The translations under genes were made by a program, and so were the position numbers. Positions 8,466 to 18,134 of a DNA stretch of 64,000 bases are shown here, in pieces (position 1 is the stretch's first letter; every line of letters starts with the position of its first letter). The notes under the pieces were generated by a model. That model saw only the letters and a program-made list of their open reading frames with translations. It had not been told where the DNA came from and did no database searches. The DNA comes from an uncultured Odoribacter sp. (GTDB lineage: Bacteria; Bacteroidota; Bacteroidia; Bacteroidales; Marinifilaceae), in assembly GCA_910578105.1 (NCBI GenBank), contig CAJTPD010000003.1, positions 124,001-188,000 on the forward strand, given 5' to 3'.

Positions 8466-9770
8466 TCAACGCATAATCTGCCCGCTAATTAATAAAAGCG
8501 AAAGTTCAGACATTTTCGTTTGATAAATCGCCGAAACTTCACGGTCCACAGCATCTATATAGCTACGCTGGAATTCCCGGAATTCTATTCCTGCCAACTC
8601 TCCCAATTTATACCTTTCCAATGCAGCATCCAAATTGTCAAAAGCAACCCGGGCACTTTCCTGTTCAAAAGAAACCATCTGCAGGTTGTTTTCATATGTA
8701 TTATACAACTGGGCCAAATCGGCTTTCATCTGCAACTCAGCTTCCAAATAAGAAAGGTCGGCATTTTCCATATCCAGTTTTGCATTTTTTATTTTTCTCC
8801 GGTTTTCTAACCGGTTAAAAATATCCACACTCACTGAAAATCCCCAATAGGGTCCGTTTGTCCGGTTCAGAGAAGTCGTTGCTTCCGGTGTTTTGGTATA
8901 ATTGTAATTATATCCGGCATTAAAATCCAATTTCGGAAACAAAGCAGCACGGGCTATCTTCATGTCCAGTTCCGACACTTTCCGGTCACGTCTTCCGATT
9001 AACAAGGTGGTATTCCACTGTAACATATTATCCTGCAACTCATCCCATAGCAATGGCTCCCGCAAAGTGATAGAATCATCCACATAAGAATGCTGCTGCA
9101 AATCCGTATTCATACTCATATTCAGTGAGATATAAGCACTTTTCAACAACTCTTTCTCTTTGATATAATTCGAACTATCGGCATTTAAATCCAGTTTTGC
9201 CTGCTGGGCTTCTAATCCCGACAAGACGCCCAACACATATTTATCACGGGCCTCAGCATACCGGGATGCCGAAAGTGCCAGAGAATGCCGGGCAGCTTCC
9301 ACCTTACTATGCTGCCTAATCACATCGTAATAATAAGAACTTACTTCAACAATCAGATTTTCAACAGCAGTTTTGGTTTTCAGCTCACCGATACCCAGCA
9401 TTTCCTGATAACGGGAATATGTCATAAACATCTCCATGCCATCAAACAAACGCCAATTCAAAGCAACCCCGGCCGATAATACATCAGAAACAGAAACATT
9501 CAGTTTCCTTTCTTCTTCCCCCGCAATCACCTTGCTGTCCTGAATATTCTGTCTCTGCCCGGCAGTCACTCCAAGAGTCGGCATAAACGGGGAAAAACTC
9601 ACATTATTCTCCGCCTGTTGTTGCTGATTACGAATAATTTTTATCGAATAATTCGATTCCAGTGCCCGCACGATACAACTATCCAGCGTAATTTTCACCT
9701 GAGCCGAAACCCTCACCGGAACTAAAAACACAAAACAAAGTATGCCAAAAAATAAACCACGTATATCCAT
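8466..9770 (-). CDS. TolC-family outer-membrane efflux channel
   Basis: A 434-residue outer-membrane factor with a signal peptide (about 1-23, ending VSAQ) and two OEP repeats of long helices and short strands. The conserved starts are ITLDSCIVRALESNYSI (residues 27-43) and SELDMKIARAALFPKLDFNAGYNY in the second half. Members form trimeric tunnels spanning the outer membrane and periplasm. It is the third gene of the adaptor-pump-channel operon, 39 bp after the RND gene, and a terminator follows immediately. The substrate cannot be inferred. Confidence 0.93.
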   Translation of the reverse strand: MDIRGLFFGILCFVFLVPVRVSAQVKITLDSCIVRALESNYSIKIIRNQQQQAENNVSFSPFMPTLGVTAGQRQNIQDSKVIAGEEERKLNVSVSDVLSAGVALNWRLFDGMEMFMTYSRYQEMLGIGELKTKTAVENLIVEVSSYYYDVIRQHSKVEAARHSLALSASRYAEARDKYVLGVLSGLEAQQAKLDLNADSSNYIKEKELLKSAYISLNMSMNTDLQQHSYVDDSITLREPLLWDELQDNMLQWNTTLLIGRRDRKVSELDMKIARAALFPKLDFNAGYNYNYTKTPEATTSLNRTNGPYWGFSVSVDIFNRLENRRKIKNAKLDMENADLSYLEAELQMKADLAQLYNTYENNLQMVSFEQESARVAFDNLDAALERYKLGELAGIEFREFQRSYIDAVDREVSAIYQTKMSELSLLLISGQIMR

Positions 9771-9809
9771 ACTCCATATTTTAGACCATAAATAAAAATC
9801 CGGCTTTTC

Positions 9810-12800
9810 TTATTCTTTATGTTCTTCCTCAATTATTTTCACCCGCTCCGAAGATAAATAAGTATATATCGCCGGAATCACAAACAGCGACAAAAATGTC
9901 GCACAAATCATTCCTCCTACAACGGCAATACCCATAGCAACACGGCTTTCTGCCCCGGCTCCCGTTGCTATGGCCATTGGCAGAATACCCAGTACTGTCG
10001 ACAAACTGGTCATTAAGATGGGACGGAAACGTGCCACCGCCGCATTTTTCACAGCCTCAAACATTGGCTCACCCATCGATTTCCGCTGATTGGCAAATTC
10101 AACAATCAATATACCGTTTTTGGAAACCAATCCGATTAGCATAATGATTCCGATCTGGCTGAAAATATTCATGGTCTGGTCAAAATACCACAATGAAACC
10201 ATTGCCCCGATCAATGCCAAGGGAACCGTAAGCATGATAATCAAAGGATCCCGGAAACTCTCAAACTGAGCAGCCAATACCAGATAAATGAACATCAAAG
10301 CCAGAATAAAAGCGAACATCAGACTGGAAGAACTCTCTACAAAATCTTTAGAACTCCCTGAAAGTGTCGTCTTAAAATTATCATCCAGTACTTTCTCTGC
10401 AATCCGGTCCATCTCGTCCAAACCCTGCGAAATAGTTTTACGTTTTGCTAATCCCGCAGAAACTGTTGCAGCAACAAAACGGTCATACCGGTAAAGCTGA
10501 GGCGGCATGGAACTTTCGGAAGTAGTCACCAAATTATCCAGTGCTATCAATTCCCCGTTATTGTTCCGGACATAAATACTTTGCAAATCAGAAGGTTTAT
10601 TCCGGTAAGCCCGGTCTATCTGACTCAGTATTTGGTATTGTTTTCCATTCAGGATAAAATATCCGACCCTTTGTTCACTCATTGTCAATTGCAAAGTCTG
10701 TGCTATATTTTGCATCGAAACCCCCAATACCGCCGCTTTATCCCGGTCTATATGAATCGTCAGTTCCGGTTTGGTAAATTTCAGGTTTACATCAGCAACA
10801 GAAAATACCGGACTTTTATTAACTTCATCCATAAACCGGGGCAATATCCGTTTCAGGTCATCCAGGTTTTTAGCCTGAATGACATACTCTACAGGTAAAC
10901 CTCCCCGTCGTCCGCCAAAAGTCTGCTGTTGGGAAACCATGGTACGGGCACCCGTAAAATTACGAACCTGAACCGCAAGCTCGTCGGCAATCTCTTGTTG
11001 GGTACGACCCCGCTGCTCCGGATCGGTAAGCCATAAATTCAGGTTGGAACGATTCGTATTTCCACCGCCAATCATCTGAATGATTTTATCCTGTTCAGGC
11101 ACCTCTTTCTCTACATAACTGCTTAATTCATCCGAATAACGGCTCATGTATTCAAAAGTCGCACCCTCCGGAGCCGTTGAAGTGATACGGATATTCGAAC
11201 GGTCCTCCAAAGGTGCCATTTCCGAAGGTGTAGCCATCCACAACACCCATATTAATACCCCCGCACCAATCAAAATCAAAGGAGCCAGCCACCGTACCTT
11301 CATAAAACCTTCCAGCAGCCGACGATAAAAATTTATCATTCCCTCAAAAAAAGGTTCCGTTTTCCGGTAAAACCAATTGTCCGTTACATTACGGGTAAGC
11401 AATTTTGTAGAAATCATCGGCGTAAACGTCAATGCTACAAAAGAAGAGATAATTACAGCCCCGGTAATTACTATACTAAACTCCCGGAACAACCGGCCGG
11501 TTGTTCCTTGCAAAAAAACAATCGGAAAAAACACCGCCACCAAAGCTACTGTTGTCGCAATAACAGCAAAAAAAATCTCATTCGAACCTTTAAAGCCGGC
11601 TTCCAAAGGAGACATTCCCTGTTCTATCTTGGTATAAATGTTCTCCATAACCACAATGGCATCATCCACCACCAATCCAATGGCCAGCACAATAGCCAGC
11701 AAAGTCAGAATATTGATAGTGAAACCGGCCAGATACATAACAAAAAAAGCCCCCACTAATGAAATCGGAATAGCCAGCACCGGTATTAAAGTGGTCCGCC
11801 AATTCCGCAAAAACAAAAAGATAATCAATACCACCAGCACAAAGGCCTCCACAATGGTATCCTTCACCTCATTGATGGAACTCCGGATAAACACCGTATT
11901 GTCAAAAGCAATCCCCGCCTCCACATCATCGGGCAAATCCTTTTGCATATCAGCCATCACCCCGTAAGCGCGGTCTACAATATCGATATAATTGGCTCCC
12001 GGCTGTGGAATAATCACACAGGCAACCATTGGCACGCCATTCCGTTTCATAATGGAACGGGTATCCTCGGCATCTGCTTCCGCTATTCCAATATCCCGGA
12101 AACGCACTACTTTATCGCCATCTTCCCGGATAACCAGGTTATTAAAATCTTCTATTGTCAGCAAACGCCCCAAAGTCCGGATTGTCAATTCCGTGTTATC
12201 TCCCTCAATGCGCCCGGATGGCAATTCTATGTTTTCCCGGGAAACTGCGTCCCGGACATCCATCGGAGTCACTGAATAAGCCGTCAGTAAAGCCGGGTCC
12301 ATACGCAAACGGACAGAATAACGTTTTTCTCCCCAGATGGAAACGCTGCTTACTCCTGCAATGGTCTGCAAACGTTCCTTATAATACTGCTCGGCATACA
12401 TACTGAGATCTATCAGCGAACGCTTATCGCTTCTCAGAGAAACTCCGAAAATAGGTTGTGCATCCGCATCTGCTTTACTGACAGTCGGCGCATCAATATC
12501 TTTCGGCAGTTTCCGCATTGCCCCCGACACTTTGTCCCGGACATCATTTGCCGCAGTTTCCAAATCCACTTCCAACTCGAACTCCACAGTGATATTACTG
12601 CGCCCATCCCGGCTCTGGCTGGTCAAAGAACGAATTCCCGGAATACCGTTAATGGCAGATTCCAAAGGTTCTGTAATCTGAGTCTCTATGACATCCGCAT
12701 TTGCTCCGGGAAAACTGGTCGAAACGGAAATGATAGGAGGGTCTACGCTCGGATAATCACGCACCCCCAGAAATACCAGCCCGATGCATCCCACCAGAAT

Positions 12801-12863
12801 CAGAATGATATTCATCACCGTCGCAAATACAGGCCGCTTTATACATGTTGATGATAAGCTCAT
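9810..12863 (-). CDS. RND-family efflux pump permease (AcrB/MexB type, HAE1)
   Basis: Inner-membrane proton-driven multidrug exporter, 1017 residues, the usual length. It has a first membrane segment at about 12-30 and two large periplasmic loops (about 35-335 and 560-850). Two clusters of membrane helices carry GLVVDDAIVVMENIY (residues about 396-410), which holds the paired aspartates of the proton relay. The N-terminus (SSTCIKRPVFATVMNIILIL) and RDYPSVDPPIISVSTSFPGA are typical of HAE1 pumps. Gene order is adaptor, pump, channel, with 15 bp before and 39 bp after. Drug specificity is not readable. Confidence 0.95.
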   Translation of the reverse strand: MSLSSTCIKRPVFATVMNIILILVGCIGLVFLGVRDYPSVDPPIISVSTSFPGANADVIETQITEPLESAINGIPGIRSLTSQSRDGRSNITVEFELEVDLETAANDVRDKVSGAMRKLPKDIDAPTVSKADADAQPIFGVSLRSDKRSLIDLSMYAEQYYKERLQTIAGVSSVSIWGEKRYSVRLRMDPALLTAYSVTPMDVRDAVSRENIELPSGRIEGDNTELTIRTLGRLLTIEDFNNLVIREDGDKVVRFRDIGIAEADAEDTRSIMKRNGVPMVACVIIPQPGANYIDIVDRAYGVMADMQKDLPDDVEAGIAFDNTVFIRSSINEVKDTIVEAFVLVVLIIFLFLRNWRTTLIPVLAIPISLVGAFFVMYLAGFTINILTLLAIVLAIGLVVDDAIVVMENIYTKIEQGMSPLEAGFKGSNEIFFAVIATTVALVAVFFPIVFLQGTTGRLFREFSIVITGAVIISSFVALTFTPMISTKLLTRNVTDNWFYRKTEPFFEGMINFYRRLLEGFMKVRWLAPLILIGAGVLIWVLWMATPSEMAPLEDRSNIRITSTAPEGATFEYMSRYSDELSSYVEKEVPEQDKIIQMIGGGNTNRSNLNLWLTDPEQRGRTQQEIADELAVQVRNFTGARTMVSQQQTFGGRRGGLPVEYVIQAKNLDDLKRILPRFMDEVNKSPVFSVADVNLKFTKPELTIHIDRDKAAVLGVSMQNIAQTLQLTMSEQRVGYFILNGKQYQILSQIDRAYRNKPSDLQSIYVRNNNGELIALDNLVTTSESSMPPQLYRYDRFVAATVSAGLAKRKTISQGLDEMDRIAEKVLDDNFKTTLSGSSKDFVESSSSLMFAFILALMFIYLVLAAQFESFRDPLIIMLTVPLALIGAMVSLWYFDQTMNIFSQIGIIMLIGLVSKNGILIVEFANQRKSMGEPMFEAVKNAAVARFRPILMTSLSTVLGILPMAIATGAGAESRVAMGIAVVGGMICATFLSLFVIPAIYTYLSSERVKIIEEEHKE

Positions 12864-12878
12864 TTTTAAGTTGATAAG

Positions 12879-13952
12879 TTACGGTTTCTTTATAGTTACA
12901 CTCACTCCCATACCTTCACGCAATTGCATTAAACCTCCGGTCAGCACGGTGTCGCCGACAGTTATTCCGGATACTACTCCTACATTCCTTTCATCCCGGT
13001 TTTCTGTTTCCACAGGTACACTGACCGCTTTACCATTCCGGACAACCCATAGGCGTTTCCCGTCCATTTCGGGAACAACAGCCTCGGTCGGTACAGCTAT
13101 AAACTCATTTTTACCGCCGAACACAATATTTCCTTTGGCAAACATACCCGGCATCAATTCATGGTTTTTATTCTGAAAACGGGCCCGCAACAAAATCATC
13201 CGGTTTTTCATATCAATCAACGGATCAACAGCATACACATTTGCCGAATATAATTTATCACTGCCGGTCACATGAAAATACACTTCCCGGTTTTTCAGAT
13301 TATTATCGGCATATCTTTCCGGAATGGAAAATTCAAATTTCAACACAGAATTATCAACAATGGTAGCAATCTTCGAACTGGGTTGTACATAACTGCCTTC
13401 GCTCACATAACGGAATCCCATCTCTCCATCAAAAGGAGCACGTATTTCCGTCCGGCTGATTTTAACTTTCAGCAATTCAATATCGGCCTCCAGCATGTTG
13501 TAATCCGTCTGCAACTGGTCAAAGGCTTCCCGGCTAATCGACTCCCGTTTCAAAAGAATACGTTGACGTTCCAGTTTCTCTGACAATAATTTTTTCTGAA
13601 ATTCGGAACGAGTCAACTGAGCCTGCAAATCCGCATCATCCACTTTCAACAATAATTGCCCTTTCTTCACAAAACTACCTTCCTCAAAATAAATCTTCCG
13701 GACTTTCCCCACAATTTCAGCGACCAATTCCACTTCTTCATTGGCCAACATCGAACCGGTAATGGGTACCCCATTGGCAGTCATTGAGTTTTTGGCAATA
13801 ATTCCCGTAACAGGCAACTTTCCCCGCGCTCCGTTACTCTCATTTTTAACCGTTTCCTGCCCGGTTTTCCCTCCCAACCAAGAAATAATAATCCACGCTG
13901 CCAATGCTACCGGGAGCGCAAGCCACAATGCTAATTTTACGTACTTATTCAT
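12879..13952 (-). CDS. Periplasmic adaptor (membrane fusion protein) of the RND efflux system
   Basis: A 357-residue HlyD/AcrA-type adaptor that joins the pump to the TolC-like channel. An N-terminal hydrophobic segment (residues 8-26) serves as signal anchor. The two half-lipoyl motifs flank a coiled-coil hairpin: EVELVAEIVGKVRKIYFEEG and RAPFDGEMGFRYVSEGSYV, with QLLLKVDDADLQAQL leading into the hairpin (about 100-160). Beta-barrel and membrane-proximal domains follow. It is the first gene of the operon. The upstream region holds a possible promoter and an ACAAA-N6-TTTGT palindrome that could be a repressor site. Confidence 0.93.
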   Translation of the reverse strand: MNKYVKLALWLALPVALAAWIIISWLGGKTGQETVKNESNGARGKLPVTGIIAKNSMTANGVPITGSMLANEEVELVAEIVGKVRKIYFEEGSFVKKGQLLLKVDDADLQAQLTRSEFQKKLLSEKLERQRILLKRESISREAFDQLQTDYNMLEADIELLKVKISRTEIRAPFDGEMGFRYVSEGSYVQPSSKIATIVDNSVLKFEFSIPERYADNNLKNREVYFHVTGSDKLYSANVYAVDPLIDMKNRMILLRARFQNKNHELMPGMFAKGNIVFGGKNEFIAVPTEAVVPEMDGKRLWVVRNGKAVSVPVETENRDERNVGVVSGITVGDTVLTGGLMQLREGMGVSVTIKKP

Positions 13953-14002
13953 CCTTCAAATCATCAAAACACTGAAAATGCGACACATTTCACATCTCCA
14001 CG

Positions 14003-14010
14003 CAAATTTA
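14003..14010 (-). promoter_or_regulatory. Possible -7 element of the efflux operon
   Basis: TAAATTTG on the minus strand matches TAnnTTTG, 51 bp upstream of the adaptor ATG. No exact TTTG is present 19-21 bp further upstream, so this is half a promoter at best. Confidence 0.4.
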
Positions 14011-14048
14011 CACTAAAATCGATAAAAAAACTTACGAATATAAGTTAG

Positions 14049-14064
14049 ACAAACTAATATTTGT
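14049..14064. promoter_or_regulatory. ACAAA-N6-TTTGT palindrome, candidate operator of the efflux operon
   Basis: Perfect 5-bp inverted arms ACAAA (14049-14053) and TTTGT (14060-14064) around six bases, about 40 bp upstream of the candidate -7 element. Size and symmetry fit a TetR- or MarR-like dimer site, but no regulator gene is adjacent and short AT-rich palindromes arise easily by chance. Confidence 0.3.
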
Positions 14065-14183
14065 TCAGTTTACCGGACAAATGTTAATAATTTATTAAAA
14101 CAATTTAAAATCCCCGGGTTCATCAGTTTTTTATTTATTAACAAAATTTATTTCAGAGACCTATATATCATTTTACAACTAAA

Positions 14184-14218
14184 ATCTCCCGAAAAGCAAA
14201 ACGTACTTTCCGGGAGAT
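14184..14218 (-). terminator. Hairpin terminator at the end of the long surface operon
   Basis: Arms 14184-14196 and 14206-14218 pair over 13 positions with one mismatch (core ATCTCCCG / CGGGAGAT) around a 9-base loop. On the minus strand a T-rich stretch follows. It lies 40-75 bp after the last gene of the 13-gene run. Confidence 0.55.
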
Positions 14219-14258
14219 ACCTTAATAAATTTAATGAGATGTACTAATCGGCTATTGC

Positions 14259-16178
14259 CTATTTTTTAGTCATAACAAAGTTTTGCCCATATCTCCAAAC
14301 TTTCCCCGGGTTATCTAACAATGCTAAACATACAAAATCTTCTGTATTCCAAGTTATAATATTGAAATCATTATTAAAAATCACCGGTAATCGGGTAGCA
14401 TTCAGATTAGACCAAAGCCCCCAGCCAACTCGACTGAGCCCATCAGCTCCAAAATCTAATTGATTATCTAGTACCTGCTCTTTAAAAATAACCTCTCCTG
14501 CAGTGCCTGAAATAAACATTATATAAAATGTTCCGGTATTACCTCCAAATGTCCCTTTACAAACTAATTTCTGATTAAAATTCTCCCTGATAATCTGATC
14601 ATTATCACCAGCAGAAACAGTAATATCACCAAAGAAACCGGCAGGAATATTATCACCCTGCTGGGAAAGTACATATACACCTAGCAACTTTCTATAATCG
14701 CACGGAGTCAAAACCAATGTCGTATTTACAGTATTTTCCAAAACAACGTCATCCACTTTTACAATAGACATTGTAAATTCAGGAGCAACGGCAGGAAATT
14801 CATTGGTATATTTCACAACAACAGGTAGTTTTACAGATTCTGCTCCTGCTGGAACGGTAATAGTTTCTGCCGGAAGAGTGAAATACGTACCCGCTACAGA
14901 TTCAGTAGACGAATATGACAACGTAATAACCCGCTCTCTGTTTACGGCAGGAATAGATATACTAACTTCATTCGTTTTATCTTCTATAGCCTCTCTCCCC
15001 CCTACAAAAACCGGGAAATCGCTATTTTTTATCTCTAATGTAAACGATTTTGCATTGTCTTTAACAAAGACAGTATTATCAGTAATATTAGCAAATTTCA
15101 ATATCAACTTACGATCGGCATTGACTTCTCTGTTATTCAACACTTTTACCTCTACGATAGCTTGACGGGAAGCATCAATACTTACCTGTGGAGTCAGAAT
15201 TTCATAATCCAAATTCTTTACAGCATCTGATTCTCCATCTGCAACAATATCTACTGTAAAGGCAGCAAGCGGAACTTTATTCAAAGACACCGGTATGCGA
15301 ATGATGCTTTCTTCATCCGTTGTCTCTTGGGAAACCTTCTCCCAGGACAAATTCCTTAATATTTCTTCAGAAAGAATTTTCACCTCACAATTCACATTGT
15401 TTTTTCCAATCAAAAGATTACTTCCTTTGATTTCCTTTATTTTCAAAATAAAAATACGATCATCGTTCACTTCTTCATCATCTACCGGTTTGATTTCTAC
15501 GTTAACTCTAGTCATTCCGGGAGTTACAACCAGTTCTTTTTCCACAGTAAAGTGAGTCGGCTCAATAGCACTGCTATCCGTTACTTCCAAAACTATGGTT
15601 GCCGGTTCTGTTATTTCACCGGTAATTATCAAAGGAACAAAACGGCTGTTCCGGACCTCTTCACTACTCGTTTCCACATTAGCACTTTCCCACGTTTCCC
15701 ATTTTGCTTTTTCAAATTCAACAAAAGCATTCGAAACGATATGCAACAAAACGGATCCCGGAGTTCCCGGCTTTCCGCCATATACTCCTGTCATATTCAA
15801 TTTAACTATTCGGTCATTATCCGCCTTGCCATTATCCAGTAAATCAACGACAACATAACCGACTGTATCACCTGCCGGAATAGTTACAATTTTCTCCGGA
15901 AGATTAAAGTCAATACCCTCACGTGCATCCGTATCAGCCGAAGCCTTTTCTGCGGCTATGGTAACTTTCACTGTATTGCTTATGGCTTTCGCTAATTTTA
16001 CAGGCACCTGCACCTGACCTCCATTTTTCAACACTGTTTTCGCTTCATAACCGAAACGAACTTCTACATCAGTTCCTGTCGCCCCCCCCCTTTCATCATC
16101 AGCCTCTTTCACATCATCATCACATGCTCCGAGAAAAGCTGCCAACAAAAGCAACGATATTAATTTCCAAATTTTCAT
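14259..16178 (-). CDS. Calx-beta repeat surface lipoprotein carrying a G9 tract
   Basis: The chosen ATG at 16178 gives 639 residues with a good lipobox (LGAC, Cys19); an earlier in-frame start at 16214 would be TTG and would spoil the short signal peptide. After Cys comes an acidic run (DDD), as in Bacteroidetes lipoproteins sent to the cell surface. The body is about four Calx-beta-like beta-sandwich repeats of roughly 100 residues, each with the turn 'VNDDRIF/VNADRKL'. A C-terminal domain of about 140 residues begins LLGVYVLSQQGDN. Calx-beta repeats bind Ca2+ or act as adhesive spacers. Codons for Arg30-Gly31-Gly32-Ala33 contain nine consecutive G, so slippage there would truncate the protein soon after the lipid anchor. 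Last gene of the 25-kb run, 3 bp after its neighbour when the TTG start is counted, 39 bp otherwise. Confidence 0.8.
   Translation of the reverse strand: MKIWKLISLLLLAAFLGACDDDVKEADDERGGATGTDVEVRFGYEAKTVLKNGGQVQVPVKLAKAISNTVKVTIAAEKASADTDAREGIDFNLPEKIVTIPAGDTVGYVVVDLLDNGKADNDRIVKLNMTGVYGGKPGTPGSVLLHIVSNAFVEFEKAKWETWESANVETSSEEVRNSRFVPLIITGEITEPATIVLEVTDSSAIEPTHFTVEKELVVTPGMTRVNVEIKPVDDEEVNDDRIFILKIKEIKGSNLLIGKNNVNCEVKILSEEILRNLSWEKVSQETTDEESIIRIPVSLNKVPLAAFTVDIVADGESDAVKNLDYEILTPQVSIDASRQAIVEVKVLNNREVNADRKLILKFANITDNTVFVKDNAKSFTLEIKNSDFPVFVGGREAIEDKTNEVSISIPAVNRERVITLSYSSTESVAGTYFTLPAETITVPAGAESVKLPVVVKYTNEFPAVAPEFTMSIVKVDDVVLENTVNTTLVLTPCDYRKLLGVYVLSQQGDNIPAGFFGDITVSAGDNDQIIRENFNQKLVCKGTFGGNTGTFYIMFISGTAGEVIFKEQVLDNQLDFGADGLSRVGWGLWSNLNATRLPVIFNNDFNIITWNTEDFVCLALLDNPGKVWRYGQNFVMTKK
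16082..16090 (-). repeat. Homopolymer G9 in the coding strand of a Calx-beta lipoprotein
   Basis: Nine C on the plus strand, that is nine G in the sense strand, about 30 codons after the start and just downstream of the lipobox. In the frame given here the gene is intact (ON). Confidence 0.85.
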
Positions 16179-16217
16179 TGTATTCAGTATTAGTAAATAA
16201 TATAATTTAGACAAACT

Positions 16218-18125
16218 CTATTCGGCATACCCGTATATAATCACCTCACCAATCTGAGCAAAATCACGCCACCCCTCCGTTACATTAATCTTGATGTATC
16301 CTCCCTTTTGCAAATGATTGAAATCCATATGCCGCAAATGTTCAGTCAAGTCAACACTTTTCGCTTCAGCCCATTCCACAGTTCCTTGTAAATCCCAGTT
16401 TCTTTTATCCTCACTCAAAAAAATCTCTGCTATTTTATTATCACTATTGGAAGCAGCAACACGTCTGATTATATCTACTCCTCCTACGTGGATATTGTCC
16501 GGAACTTGTACTATAATATACTGAGGCAACGTTGTAACCGGCGACCAGCTCGAATGCCAGTAAGAACTAGGATTCCCATCTACTGCGGCAGCGGCAAATC
16601 CGCTAGGAGCAGGTTCACCACTTGTCTGCTCCGAAGAAAAGTCTGCAACCGTCAGCCCCTGAGGAGCAGGAATGTCACCGAACCGACTGACTTGTACCTC
16701 CCGGACAACTCCCGTTGCACCCTGCACATTCTTTATTTTCATTGTAAAAGAAGAAACGCCCATATTGCTGACTTTCACCAAAACAGTAGCAGAAGTCTCA
16801 CCGGCAGGAATAATAAAAGACTCATCTACAGTAGCCTCTACGCCAGCCGGTAAATTCAGGCCTACAGTGAAAGAAACGTCATGAGTCAATGCCTCCCCGT
16901 TTAATACAACGGGAATTTCCACATTTCCTTTTGGAGTCTTAATACCATATTCGGCATACTCAAAATCCAGTTCCGTATCCACATCTAAAATACTCACCTC
17001 ACAGGTTGGTTGTTCTTCAAATACCGTCACATTACCTTCTACACTGGCAAATTCCAGGGTCAATGTCCGGTCTGGAGCAATTCCTTCCCTGTGCAACAAT
17101 TCCATTTCTATATCTATTTCTTCCTGTCCGGCCGGTATAGTCCATTCCTTGGTAAGACGATAATCAACATCTTCCTCCAGACCGGTAACAGCAAGAACAA
17201 AGGGGATATCGGTATTGGCAGCACCCGGAGTCAATTTTACCGGAATCTTTACCTTTCCGGCATTCTCATAATTTTCCACCCGGGCTTTTCCAAAATAAAT
17301 CCCCATATCGTCATTTTTAATAGTCACGCTGCAATGCTTTTGGTAAGTGTAAATTTCACCTCCCGTCACTTCGGTAATATCCAGGGTAAATATTCGGTCG
17401 GCATTCACCTCTGCATCATCTATAATCTCCACCGGAACCGAAATGACATCTGATGCATTTTCCACCACAAATACGGTCTGCAACAACCGGAAATTTACAT
17501 TTTCCATCGCAGCATTAGCCCCTTCCGCAGGCAATACAGCAACTTTAAACTGCAACGGTTTACCTAAGGTTCCATATATTTTCACCGGTATTTCACAACG
17601 GTAAACTGCACCCGCCATACTTCCGGGTTCACATTCAGCCACTGTCGTGGCAGTCTTCTCAAATCCGACAGCAACGTCACTCTCGTCATCCAACACTTTG
17701 ACTCTAACGCAAGCACATTCTTCGTTAATATACCCACCATTTAACGACACCAATTTCAAAGAAAAACTACGGATATCGTTGGTCTTATTATCATCCACCA
17801 AAACATACTCGATATCTATGCTTTTTTCACCTCCAGCTACAGAAAGTATTTTGGACGTTATAAAAAAATCCTCATTTTCCTGCATATTCTCTTCTGCAGC
17901 CACAGTTACCGTTAATATTGTTTCTTGCGCCAGAGCCTGCGAAAAATCAATAGTCAGTTTGCCCGTACCAACATTTTCAAACACGGAAACCAGGGTATCA
18001 CGGAAACCGGCTATCAACACTTCTCCTGTCTCACTATGATTTCCAGCAAATTTTACCTCATCATGGCAAGCAGAGAGTGCCAAAATTCCTCCGATAATTA
18101 AACTAATATACCTCATCATTTTCAT
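16218..18125 (-). CDS. Calx-beta repeat lipoprotein with C-terminal discoidin (F5/8 type C) domain
   Basis: A 635-residue lipoprotein (lipobox LSAC, Cys20, followed by acidic residues). It has about four Calx-beta repeats between residues 30 and 480, marked by turns such as 'DDAEVNADRIFTLDI' and 'REGIAPDRTLTLEF'. The last 140 residues form a discoidin-like fold (AAAVDGNPSSYWHSSW, PQYIIVQVPD, IRRVAASNSDNKIAEIFLSEDKRNW, YIKINVTEGWRDFAQIGEVIIYG), a fold that usually binds galactose or other sugars or phospholipid. The architecture suggests a long surface stalk carrying a carbohydrate-binding tip. It sits between the PorV-like gene (9 bp upstream) and the last Calx-beta gene. Confidence 0.82.
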   Translation of the reverse strand: MKMMRYISLIIGGILALSACHDEVKFAGNHSETGEVLIAGFRDTLVSVFENVGTGKLTIDFSQALAQETILTVTVAAEENMQENEDFFITSKILSVAGGEKSIDIEYVLVDDNKTNDIRSFSLKLVSLNGGYINEECACVRVKVLDDESDVAVGFEKTATTVAECEPGSMAGAVYRCEIPVKIYGTLGKPLQFKVAVLPAEGANAAMENVNFRLLQTVFVVENASDVISVPVEIIDDAEVNADRIFTLDITEVTGGEIYTYQKHCSVTIKNDDMGIYFGKARVENYENAGKVKIPVKLTPGAANTDIPFVLAVTGLEEDVDYRLTKEWTIPAGQEEIDIEMELLHREGIAPDRTLTLEFASVEGNVTVFEEQPTCEVSILDVDTELDFEYAEYGIKTPKGNVEIPVVLNGEALTHDVSFTVGLNLPAGVEATVDESFIIPAGETSATVLVKVSNMGVSSFTMKIKNVQGATGVVREVQVSRFGDIPAPQGLTVADFSSEQTSGEPAPSGFAAAAVDGNPSSYWHSSWSPVTTLPQYIIVQVPDNIHVGGVDIIRRVAASNSDNKIAEIFLSEDKRNWDLQGTVEWAEAKSVDLTEHLRHMDFNHLQKGGYIKINVTEGWRDFAQIGEVIIYGYAE

Positions 18126-18134
18126 TCTTTAAGG

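Larger units (their letters stand above)
13953..14258. other. Intergenic region between the 25-kb operon and the efflux operon
   Basis: A 306-bp AT-rich stretch with no credible gene. From right to left on the minus strand it holds the hairpin terminator of the long operon (14184-14218), an AT-rich spacer, a palindrome (14049-14064) and a possible -7 element (14003-14010) for the efflux operon. Nothing else was recognised. Confidence 0.6.

Noticed and set aside
14997..15002. C6 run in the same Calx-beta gene as the G9 tract (similar C6 runs at 6242, 35632, 43545 and 43973)
   Set aside because: Runs of six occur several times in ordinary genes and are too short to suggest slippage control.
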